A DNA stretch of 64,000 bases from Rhizobium grahamii CCGE 502 (GTDB lineage Bacteria > Pseudomonadota > Alphaproteobacteria > Rhizobiales > Rhizobiaceae): assembly GCF_000298315.2 (NCBI RefSeq), contig NZ_AEYE02000015.1, positions 248,001 through 312,000 on the forward strand, written 5' to 3'. The stretch's first letter is position 1; each line of letters begins with the position of its first letter. The translations under genes were made by a program, and so were the position numbers. The notes under the pieces are model-generated. The model worked only from the letters and a program-made list of their open reading frames with translations. It was not told the origin of the DNA and ran no database searches. Below are positions 34,342 through 42,184 of this stretch, piece after piece.

Positions 34342-34371
34342 TTCGATTTGAAAGCAAGGATCGGAGTTTGG
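34342..34371 (+). promoter_or_regulatory. Recurring stress element, copy C (before ogt)
   Basis: CTTCGATTTGAAAGCAAGG followed by ATCGGAGTTTGG, 55 bp before the ogt GTG. It is the best match to copies A and B. Confidence 0.6.
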
Positions 34372-34426
34372 CGATGCGGCCCCGGCGGTAGGTTCGATCA
34401 TCCGATCAAAGCAAGGAGTAACGGCA

Positions 34427-34993
34427 GTGAACCTCATCGTCGAAACGCACACGCCGCGGACAAAGCTGCAGCTGAAGCCCGCCTCGCCCCCCACCGATGT
34501 CCTATCCTATGCAGTCGCCGCTTGCGACTTCGGCAAGGTGTTGGTCGCACGCAGCGCCAGCCGTGTTTGCGCGACCTTGCTCGGCGACAAAGCGGAGGAG
34601 CTGACGGTCGATCTCGCCATCCGTTTCCCACAATCGACACTCGTTGCAAGTGAGGATGCCGTGAAGGACGATGTCGCAAAAGTCCTGCAATATATAGAAA
34701 AGCCTTCCGGCGGGCTCCATCTGAAGCTCGACTTGAGAGGCACCCCGTTCCAGCGCCGCGTCTGGGAAACGCTGAAGACCATCCCGGTCGGCAGGAAGGT
34801 CAGCTACCGGGAACTGGCGAGTTGGCTCAGCCCGCTCGCCAACGCCCGTGCCGTCGGCAGCGCATGCGCCGCCAATCCGCTCGCGCTGGCCGTTCCCTGT
34901 CATCGCGTCGTGCGCGGCACTGGCGCGCTTGCCGGCTATCGCTGGGGCATCGAGCGCAAGCGTGCCCTCCTCGAGAAGGAAGCCAAGGCATGA
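34427..34993 (+). CDS. ogt: Methylated-DNA-[protein]-cysteine S-methyltransferase
   Basis: 188 residues from a GTG with AAGGAG ten bases upstream. The C-terminal half is a complete alkyltransferase: RGTPFQRRVWETLKTIPVGR, KVSYRELASWLSPLANARAV and the acceptor motif LALAVPCHRVVRGTGALAGY. The N-terminal 85 residues resemble the corresponding N-subdomain of the Ada transferase part. It transfers O6-alkyl groups from guanine to its cysteine. The stop overlaps the start of the 2OG-Fe(II) oxygenase gene (ATGA), so they form an operon controlled with ada. Confidence 0.93.
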   Translation: MNLIVETHTPRTKLQLKPASPPTDVLSYAVAACDFGKVLVARSASRVCATLLGDKAEELTVDLAIRFPQSTLVASEDAVKDDVAKVLQYIEKPSGGLHLKLDLRGTPFQRRVWETLKTIPVGRKVSYRELASWLSPLANARAVGSACAANPLALAVPCHRVVRGTGALAGYRWGIERKRALLEKEAKA

Positions 34994-35739
34994 ACAACAA
35001 CGCGATCGACATGGTACCGGCCTCAACGGATGCATCCGCGGAAGCACGAATTGTCGCCTACGACTGGAAAGCGCTTGCCGGCGAACTCGACGGCTTCGGT
35101 TGCGCCGTTCTTCCCGGGCTTCTCACGCCCGAGGAATGCAGCACTGTTGCGTCTTTCTATCCCGACGAAAGCCACTTCCGCAGCCATGTCATCATGGCGC
35201 GGCACGGCTTCGGGAAGGGTGAGTATCGCTATTTCAAATATCCGCTGCCCGATCTCATCGGCGGCATCCGCACGGCGCTGTATCCCCACCTTGCCGTTGT
35301 CGCCAACGCATGGAACGAGCGGATGGGACTGGAGCAGCGCTTCCCCAGCGAGCACCCCGCATTCCTGCAGCAATGCCACGACGCCGGGCAGACGCGCCCG
35401 ACACCGCTTTTGCTGCAGTACGTCCCAGGCGACTTCAACTGCCTTCACCAGGATCTTTACGGTGACCTCGCGTTCCCGATTCAGGTGGCGATCCTGCTCT
35501 CAGAGCCGGGCCGTGACTTCACCGGCGGCGAATTTGCACTGACCGAACAGCGGCCGCGCATGCAGAGCCGCGTCGAGGTCGTACCGCTTCGCCAGGGCGA
35601 CGCTGTCGCCTTCGCTGTCCACAATCGACCGGTCCAGGGCACCAAGCGGAATTACCGCGTAAACCTGCGCCATGGTGTCAGCCGTGTGCGCTCTGGCATG
35701 CGTCACACCGTTGGGATCATCTTCCACGACGCGCGTTGA
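34990..35739 (+). CDS. 2-oxoglutarate/Fe(II)-dependent oxygenase of the alkylation operon
   Basis: 249 residues, translationally coupled to ogt. The double-stranded beta-helix core shows LLLQYVPGDFNCLHQDLYGD (HxD iron ligands, His near 155), LSEPGRDFTGGEFALTEQRP, then the distal His/Arg region NYRVNLRHGVSRVRSGMRHT. N-terminal LDGFGCAVLPGLLTPEECST is typical of prolyl-hydroxylase-like members. It does not carry the AlkB nucleotide-recognition lid in a form I recognise, but its coupling to ogt behind ada makes oxidative dealkylation repair a sensible hypothesis. It was not assigned the symbol alkB for that reason. Confidence 0.85.
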   Translation: MNNNAIDMVPASTDASAEARIVAYDWKALAGELDGFGCAVLPGLLTPEECSTVASFYPDESHFRSHVIMARHGFGKGEYRYFKYPLPDLIGGIRTALYPHLAVVANAWNERMGLEQRFPSEHPAFLQQCHDAGQTRPTPLLLQYVPGDFNCLHQDLYGDLAFPIQVAILLSEPGRDFTGGEFALTEQRPRMQSRVEVVPLRQGDAVAFAVHNRPVQGTKRNYRVNLRHGVSRVRSGMRHTVGIIFHDAR

Positions 35740-35972
35740 TTTCACAATTCTGGCGACGCGCTGCCGCAGCGCCGGAATTGAACTTTGATTGGCTCTGCCA
35801 GCGCCAGAGGCCATCCCGTCGGCGGGCCATCAACGACAACGATCGCGTTGCCAACGCAAAACGCTGACGTTGACCTTTGCATCTGACTTTCCGCGGCAGA
35901 ACCCTTTGAATTGCCTATTGCTGCGCTGCAATAATCGCCATAGGGTAGAGGTGCTGAAATGGGAAGGTCCCT

Positions 35973-37058
35973 ATGCCGCCAAGACCACGCAGCAACTCTC
36001 GCCCCGCGCGATCCGGCAAAGAGCCAATCGCTATCGATCTCGCCCTGCAGGGTGGTGGAGCGCACGGCGCGTTCACCTGGGGGGTCATCGAGCGGATTAT
36101 CGACGAGCCCGGACTAATCATTTCAAGCATCACCGGCACATCCGCAGGGGCGATGAATGCTGTCGTCCTTGCCCATGGCTTTGCAGTGGACGGAGAGACG
36201 GGTGCAAAACTGGCGCTGGAGGCGTTCTGGAGCCGCGTCGGCGAGGTTGCGCGCTTCAGCCCATTTCAACGCACCGCACTTGACGTCCTGACCGGCAACT
36301 GGTCACTCGACAATTCCCCGGCCTATCTTTTCTTCGACCTCATGAGTCGGCTGTTTTCGCCCTATGAGATTAATCCGGGCAATATCAATCCGCTTCGGGA
36401 TATCCTCGAAGAAAGCGTTGATTTCGAGCTTCTGAAACACTCTCCCATCAAACTGTTCATCAACGCCACCAACGTGCGGACGGGTCTGCCACGGGTCTTT
36501 CGCAACGCTGAACTGAATGCCGATGTCGTGCTGGCCTCCGCGTGCTTGCCGATGTTGCATCAGGCGATCGAAATAGACGGCGATCCTTATTGGGATGGCG
36601 GCTTTTCAGGCAATCCGCTTCTCACGCCGGTGGTTCGCGAAAGTGCCGCGCGGGATATCCTGCTTGTTCAGGTCAATCCGGTCGAGCGCGCAGGCGTTCC
36701 CAAAACCGCGCGTGAAATTCTGAACCGCGTCAACGAAATCTCGTTCAACTCCAGCCTGAAGAAGGAACTGCGAGCGATGGCCATACTTCAGCGGATGCTT
36801 TCGGAGAGCGGCGTTGCACCGGATGAGATTGCCTGGGCAAAGGAATGGTCGAGTGTCCGCCTCCACCGTATAGCCACGCCGCCGAGCATGGCGGAATTGA
36901 ACGCGTCATCCAAGATGAATGGCGAATGGGAGTTTCTATCCATGCTCCGGCAAGAAGGGCAAGCAACCGCGCACGAATTTCTAGCGCTGCATGGGGCAGA
37001 TATTGGGACGCGGGCGACCTTCGATATTGAAAGTCTGCTCGATACGGTTCTGCAATAG
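35973..37058 (+). CDS. Patatin-like phospholipase
   Basis: 361 residues from ATG 35973, with GGAAGG upstream. Oxyanion-hole motif DLALQGGGAHGAFTWGVIER (about 23-40), nucleophile elbow ISSITGTSAGAMNAVVLAHG (Ser near 59) and catalytic Asp in DPYWDGGFSGNPLL (near 210). The catalytic dyad is thus complete. Patatins hydrolyse phospholipids or act as polyhydroxybutyrate-associated esterases. It lies 15 bp before a GntP-type permease, an arrangement that in rhizobia often also includes D-3-hydroxybutyrate dehydrogenase, which is missing here. The 233 bp before it contain no clear gene. Confidence 0.9.
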   Translation: MPPRPRSNSRPARSGKEPIAIDLALQGGGAHGAFTWGVIERIIDEPGLIISSITGTSAGAMNAVVLAHGFAVDGETGAKLALEAFWSRVGEVARFSPFQRTALDVLTGNWSLDNSPAYLFFDLMSRLFSPYEINPGNINPLRDILEESVDFELLKHSPIKLFINATNVRTGLPRVFRNAELNADVVLASACLPMLHQAIEIDGDPYWDGGFSGNPLLTPVVRESAARDILLVQVNPVERAGVPKTAREILNRVNEISFNSSLKKELRAMAILQRMLSESGVAPDEIAWAKEWSSVRLHRIATPPSMAELNASSKMNGEWEFLSMLRQEGQATAHEFLALHGADIGTRATFDIESLLDTVLQ

Positions 37059-37073
37059 GCGCTAGGAACCGTC

Positions 37074-38465
37074 ATGGATATCGTTGGCGTCCTGGTTGCC
37101 CTTGGTGTCTTGGTCGCGCTCGCGTATCGCGGTTGGAGTATCCTTCTCCTGGCGCCGTTTTGCGCGATGCTGGCTGCACTGCTCGCTGGCGAGCCCTTGC
37201 TTGCCAATTGGACACAGACCTTCATGCGCAATGCCGCCGACTTCGTGGCCCAGTTTTTTCCGATCTTTCTGCTGGGTGCACTTTTCGGCAAGCTGATGGA
37301 AGCCAGCGGCTCCGTTGAGGCGATCGCCGCGACGATGACCGAAAGGCTCGGCGCGGAGCGAGCGATACTCGCCGTGGTGCTTGCCGGAGCCTTCGTCACC
37401 TATGGTGGCGTCAGCCTGTTTGTGGCCTTTTTCGTCCTTGCGCCCATGGGGCATGCTCTTTTCAGGGCCGCCGACGTTCCGCACCGATTGATGCCGGCGG
37501 CAATTGCTCTTGGCACATCGACGTTCACGATGTCAGCCATGCCGGGCACGCCGGCAATCCAGAACGCGATCCCGATGCCATTCTTCGGCACCAACCCATT
37601 CGCCGCCCCGAGACGGAAGGCCAAGCGGGCAGGCGAAACTTATCTTTATGCCGGCGGCAGCGCCGCAGACGCCGTTGCTGGCGATGATACCTTGCGCGAA
37701 CGCGGGGCGGTCGCGCATGATTTTGATCCTGGCGAAATCGAGCGCGGCGGTCATACTCTGGCTCGACCTCGGTCTATGATCGCGGCTTTGCCGCTGCTGG
37801 TCGTCGTCATGACCAATCTGGTGATGTCGTTCGCGATATTGCCGCATGTCGACGCGAGCTTCCTTGCCGAACCAGGCTGGGGCGCTACCTCGCTTTCGAC
37901 CGTCGCTGGGGTCTGGTCTGTGATCGTGGCGCTCTCGGCAGGCATCGTGACCCTGCTTCTCTTCAACTCTCGCAAACTGGCGGGCCTTCGTTCGCTTATG
38001 GATGCCGGCGCCACTGCCGCGGTTTTGCCGATGCTGAGCGTGGCCAGCCTGGTTGGATTTGGGGCAGTCGTTGCCGCACTTCCCGCGTTCGAGCAGGTGA
38101 AAAACTGGGTCCTCGGTATCGAAGGCGGCCCGCTGGTCTCGCTGGCTGTTGCCACGAACATCCTGGCAGCACTGACCGGTTCGGCATCAGGCGGCTTGAC
38201 GATCGCGCTCGATGCGCTGGGGCCGACCTACATGCAGATCGCACATCAGACCGGTCTCAATCCCGAACTCATGCACCGTGTTGCGGTTATCGGCGCAGGA
38301 ACATTGGACAGTCTCCCGCATAATGGTGCGGTGGTAACGCTCCTGGCGGTCTGCGGCGTTTCGCATAAGGACGGTTATGTCGATCTCGCCATGGCGGCTA
38401 TCGCAAGTGCGCTTGTCGCCCTTGTCGCCGTGATCACGATCGGAAATCTCTTCGGATCATTCTGA
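37074..38465 (+). CDS. GntP-family permease missing one membrane helix
   Basis: 463 residues with about a dozen hydrophobic segments. Signatures include FPIFLLGALFGKLMEASGSV, LAGAFVTYGGVSLFVAFFVL, IALGTSTFTMSAMPGTPAIQ and ILAALTGSASGGLTIALDAL. After FFGTNPFAAP the protein goes straight to RRKAKRAGE; relatives as I recall them have about 20-25 more residues there forming a helix (ending in WWL). The frame is kept. Loss of one helix would invert the topology of the following part and probably abolish transport. GntP proteins import gluconate or short hydroxy acids; near a patatin gene 3-hydroxybutyrate is plausible. Confidence 0.75.
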   Translation: MDIVGVLVALGVLVALAYRGWSILLLAPFCAMLAALLAGEPLLANWTQTFMRNAADFVAQFFPIFLLGALFGKLMEASGSVEAIAATMTERLGAERAILAVVLAGAFVTYGGVSLFVAFFVLAPMGHALFRAADVPHRLMPAAIALGTSTFTMSAMPGTPAIQNAIPMPFFGTNPFAAPRRKAKRAGETYLYAGGSAADAVAGDDTLRERGAVAHDFDPGEIERGGHTLARPRSMIAALPLLVVVMTNLVMSFAILPHVDASFLAEPGWGATSLSTVAGVWSVIVALSAGIVTLLLFNSRKLAGLRSLMDAGATAAVLPMLSVASLVGFGAVVAALPAFEQVKNWVLGIEGGPLVSLAVATNILAALTGSASGGLTIALDALGPTYMQIAHQTGLNPELMHRVAVIGAGTLDSLPHNGAVVTLLAVCGVSHKDGYVDLAMAAIASALVALVAVITIGNLFGSF

Positions 38466-38514
38466 CGGCCCGAAAGCAGCAGCGCTAAGCAAATTCGATC
38501 GACAATTGGGGGCG

Positions 38515-38877
38515 CTAAGCAATTCGGTCTAACATCCGCACGATATCTACGGGGTCGTAGGGTTTTGCAAGACGCAAGCAACCTCGGAACTTCTCGGGCA
38601 TGCTCTCGGCCCCATATCCGCTGAGAAACAGGAAAGGGATGCCCCGTTTTGCCAGTTCCTCGGCAACAGGATACGACCTTTCACCATCCAAATTGATGTC
38701 GAGGATCGCGGCGTCGCACGGTTCATCGATGGCTGCACGAAAAGCAGTCTCGAGATCTCGGAACGGGCCAACGGCCACGTAGCCGGCCTCCACCACATCC
38801 TGCTCGAGCATCAGGGCGAGGATCGCCTCGTCTTCGACTAGGAGAATTCGCCGTGGTGTATCGCTAGACTTCGGCAC
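38515..38877 (-). CDS. Single-domain response regulator
   Basis: 120 residues from a GTG at 38877, eight bases after the kinase stop and behind AAGG. Receiver-domain features: RRILLVEDEAILALMLEQDV (acidic pair), phosphoacceptor Asp in CDAAILDINLDG (about 60), Ser/Thr in FLFLSGYG and Lys in LRLAKPYDPVDIVRML. There is no output domain, so it probably acts as a phosphate sink or protein-binding switch, as common with HWE kinases. It forms an operon with the kinase upstream. Confidence 0.88.
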   Translation of the reverse strand: MPKSSDTPRRILLVEDEAILALMLEQDVVEAGYVAVGPFRDLETAFRAAIDEPCDAAILDINLDGERSYPVAEELAKRGIPFLFLSGYGAESMPEKFRGCLRLAKPYDPVDIVRMLDRIA

Positions 38878-38885
38878 AATGCACC

Positions 38886-41831
38886 TTAACCCACTGCTCG
38901 CCGGCGGCTTTGGCGACGATCGCGAACCGGCAGCGACAATGAACACCGAACTCCTTGCTTATCGTAGTCGATGTCCACTTTTCCGTTCAGATCAGCGGCA
39001 AGAATCTTTTCTAACAGTAGTCGGCCAAATCCGGACCGCGTCGGTGGATCGACCAAAGGTCCACCATGCTCAGTCCACTGGATCCGCAACCCGTCGTCGT
39101 GCAGTTCCCAGTCGACCGAAACATAACCATTCGCGTCACTGAACGAGCCATACTTCGCCGCATTGGTGGCTAGCTCGTGGAATGCGAGGCCAAGTGCCAG
39201 AGCGGGCTTTGGCGGTAGGGAAACGAGTGGACCAGCCATACGTATGTTTTGGCCGTCCTCACGCCGAAAGGGTGATAGCTCGTCATCCAGAATGGTCCGC
39301 AACGACACGCCGGACCACTCTGTCTCAGCAAGTCTTCCATGTGTCTGCGCAAGTGCCCTGATCCGGGCCTCGAAGGAACGGCAGTCCTCCCTTGCACTGG
39401 AGGAGAAAGACTGCCGCGCAATAGCAGTGACTGTAGCGAGCGTATTCTTTACACGATGGCTAAGCTCGGCAACGAGTATCTCTCGCTGCTCTTCGGCCTG
39501 CTTTCGCGCAGTAATGTCCATGCAAATGCCACTAAGTTTCTTCAGCGCGCCGTTGCTTTCCTCGAAGCAACGACCAAAGGCTTCAAGCCAACGTTGCTCC
39601 CCATCCGGAAGCAGCGCTCTGTAAATGGCGTGATAGGGCTCTCGTTTCGCCGCCGCGGTTTGGATAGCGGACTCGACCTCGGCGATATCGTCCGGATGGA
39701 TGTCTCGCTTGAAATCAGAGAACGACCCGTCGAAAGAACCAGGCTGACGTCCATGGATCAACTCCAATCCAGGCGACCAGATGATCTTGCCAGAAGTGAG
39801 GTCCCATTCCCAAGCGCCCATACCTCCAGCCTCAAGGGCCAACTGCAGTCGCTGCTCACTCTCCCGCAGTCCTGCTTCCGCACGTAGGCGGCTTTGCTCG
39901 GAACGAACCCTCTGTATGGCGAAGCCGAGTTGCCGAGCGATCGCTACGGCGACAGTTTCCTCCTCCGTGCTGAACGTATGCGGTTGATCGTAGTAGGCCA
40001 TGAATTTCCCAGTCACCCTCCCCTCACCGAACAAGGGGATGAATGCGAGCGCCCCAATCTTCTCCGCCTCAATAGTCGCTCGCAACTCCGCTGTTAGATC
40101 GGCCTCGTCGAGGGTCGACACATACATCGGCGTCGCATCGGTTGTTTCTGCCGTCCACGGGGAATGGCCGTCGACAGCGTGCCTGTATGTCTGTGACAAG
40201 CCCCGCCACGCGACGAAGCGCATCACCTTTTGGTCATCGAAAAGCAAGATCGACGCTCGAGCGCATCCCAATGCGCTAGTGATTGCATCGAGCGCAGCAT
40301 CAAAGGCAAGCTGCAGCTCTGACCCGTGATACAGGCGGTCCGTCATGCGATGGAGCACCGCCTGCTCCGCCGTTCGCTGCGCCAAAGCTTCCTCGGCCCG
40401 TTTCCGATCGGAGATGTCGCGGGCAATCTTCGACGCGCCGATGATCCGACCTTCCGCGTCCTTGAGAGGAGAGATGGTGAGCGAGATGTCGATAGGTGTT
40501 CCGTCTTTGTGTATGCGGACCGTTTCATAGTGCTCGATCCGCTGGCCGCTTCGGATGCGGTCGATGATATCCGCCTCTTCAGCAAGCAGCTCGTCGGGGA
40601 ACAACGTTGTAACCGGTCTTCCGACAATCTCCGCCGCCGTGTAACCAAACAGTCGTTCGGCTCCTTGATTCCAACTCGTAATGACGCCGTCGAGACCCTT
40701 ACTTATGATTGCATCTTGCGAAGACTCCACGATAGAAGCCAGCCGCCGAGCCGCGAGTTCCGCCTGTTGGCGATGCTCAAGTTCATTTTGAACGGTGCGC
40801 AGAAGGCGGGCGTTATCAATTGCCATAGCAGCATGTGCAGCGATCCCAGCCACTATCTCCTCAGTTTCCTTGGTAAAGACACCCGGCCGACTATGGCCGA
40901 AAAAAAGACCGCCAAGGACTTCGCTACTGCGTGATACCACCGGAACCGCCAAATAACTGACGACTGGCAGGTGTCCCTTGGGCATGCCGTGATGCGGCTC
41001 GTTGTGCCCGTAACGCGCATCCTTCCTGATGTCGTCAGAGCGAACGATACCCTCCCCGCGGAAGGTAGGCTCAAAGACGCTCGTATTCCGCGGCACTCCG
41101 AACCTCTCGAACGCTTCGCGCGGCGCCCCTGAGAGCGTGTAAAGCGTCAATCGTTCGCCTTTTGCGTCATTGAGATTGTAGAAGAAGGCGCCGAATTCGG
41201 CACCCGAGAGGCTCGTTGCGTTGTCAGTCACTGCCTGGACAACTCGTTCCAGTTCGAGGTCGCTCGACACGATGTGCGCTACGTTGTTGAGCGTTTGAAA
41301 GCGTCGCTGTACCGCCTTTTGCCGAGAAATATCGAGAATGCTGACAAGTGAATGCTCGCAGTTTTTGCCCTCCCAGGCGATCGTCAGGAGGATCTCGAGA
41401 TGCTGCCCTTTGAGCGTACGGACCTGAGCCTCGCTCTCAAAGCGCTTGCGGCCCTCCCAGAGGGCGACGATCTCGTCGAGGAAAACTTCCGACGTTTCCG
41501 GGAGGAAAGTTGCGCCCAGATCACCGGTAAGCTCGACTTTGTCGTGAGCCTCGAATAGCTCCATGGCGTAGACGTTGACGTCTCGCACGTGAACCAGCTT
41601 GACCGCATCCGCAGTCGCTTCGGGATGCATTTGAAAGTAGCCACGTATGTCATCAACCCCGTCCGCGCGAAGCTCTTCCAATCGTGCTACCAAGCGAGAG
41701 AAGTCCTGATCCCACAATGCGACATGGGCACCATCGAAAATCCGACGGTAGTGCGCCTCGCTTTCATCAAAACCCTTCCAAGCGGCGCGCTGTTCCTGGA
41801 CATCGAGAACCGAGCAAGCCTCCGTAACCAT
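38886..41831 (-). CDS. HWE-family sensor histidine kinase with multiple PAS/GAF domains
   Basis: 981 residues from ATG 41831, with GGGGGA before it; the longer frame to 41873 lacks a site. Domain order: PAS-like (about 15-175), GAF (about 185-345, [17 protein letters not shown]), PAS (about 365-480, [20 protein letters not shown]), GAF (about 490-640, [19 protein letters not shown]), PAS (about 655-775, [20 protein letters not shown]), then HisKA_2/HWE kinase with phospho-His in [20 protein letters not shown] (about 788) and ATPase N-box [20 protein letters not shown]. No membrane segments, hence cytoplasmic. Such kinases sense light, redox or small molecules and often feed the general stress response. 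The adjacent receiver is its likely partner. Confidence 0.9.
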   Translation of the reverse strand: MVTEACSVLDVQEQRAAWKGFDESEAHYRRIFDGAHVALWDQDFSRLVARLEELRADGVDDIRGYFQMHPEATADAVKLVHVRDVNVYAMELFEAHDKVELTGDLGATFLPETSEVFLDEIVALWEGRKRFESEAQVRTLKGQHLEILLTIAWEGKNCEHSLVSILDISRQKAVQRRFQTLNNVAHIVSSDLELERVVQAVTDNATSLSGAEFGAFFYNLNDAKGERLTLYTLSGAPREAFERFGVPRNTSVFEPTFRGEGIVRSDDIRKDARYGHNEPHHGMPKGHLPVVSYLAVPVVSRSSEVLGGLFFGHSRPGVFTKETEEIVAGIAAHAAMAIDNARLLRTVQNELEHRQQAELAARRLASIVESSQDAIISKGLDGVITSWNQGAERLFGYTAAEIVGRPVTTLFPDELLAEEADIIDRIRSGQRIEHYETVRIHKDGTPIDISLTISPLKDAEGRIIGASKIARDISDRKRAEEALAQRTAEQAVLHRMTDRLYHGSELQLAFDAALDAITSALGCARASILLFDDQKVMRFVAWRGLSQTYRHAVDGHSPWTAETTDATPMYVSTLDEADLTAELRATIEAEKIGALAFIPLFGEGRVTGKFMAYYDQPHTFSTEEETVAVAIARQLGFAIQRVRSEQSRLRAEAGLRESEQRLQLALEAGGMGAWEWDLTSGKIIWSPGLELIHGRQPGSFDGSFSDFKRDIHPDDIAEVESAIQTAAAKREPYHAIYRALLPDGEQRWLEAFGRCFEESNGALKKLSGICMDITARKQAEEQREILVAELSHRVKNTLATVTAIARQSFSSSAREDCRSFEARIRALAQTHGRLAETEWSGVSLRTILDDELSPFRREDGQNIRMAGPLVSLPPKPALALGLAFHELATNAAKYGSFSDANGYVSVDWELHDDGLRIQWTEHGGPLVDPPTRSGFGRLLLEKILAADLNGKVDIDYDKQGVRCSLSLPVRDRRQSRRRAVG

Positions 41832-42184
41832 GAAGTCCCCCATCGAAACGATATACAACGCAACTTGCTCCAAATAGTTCCGCAGTCCGTGAGCGAAGGG
41901 GGGTCACTCAAGGACTTCATAAATCAGGCGAGAAGTCGGATCGCAATTCCGCGCTGGGCAGCACGGATCAAGCCAAACGACATGTAAGCCAGGACCTCGT
42001 AAGCTTCTGGACCATGAGGACCATTTCCTAGCCGACATAGGTGTCGGCCGAAGCTGGTTCGACTGGCACTGCGAAATCGCAACGGTTGCCCCTCCGGCAA
42101 AAAATCACCTACAAGCAGGACGCTGTCACAACATCGTCATGAAACAGACGAACAACTCGCTTCGTGTAGGTGGCGGAGGCTCAG
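41832..42184. other. Intergenic region between sensor kinase and basic amino acid decarboxylase
   Basis: About 350 bp between divergent genes. It must hold both promoters, but I see no clear -10/-35 pair, operator palindrome or coding remnant. Confidence 0.4.
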
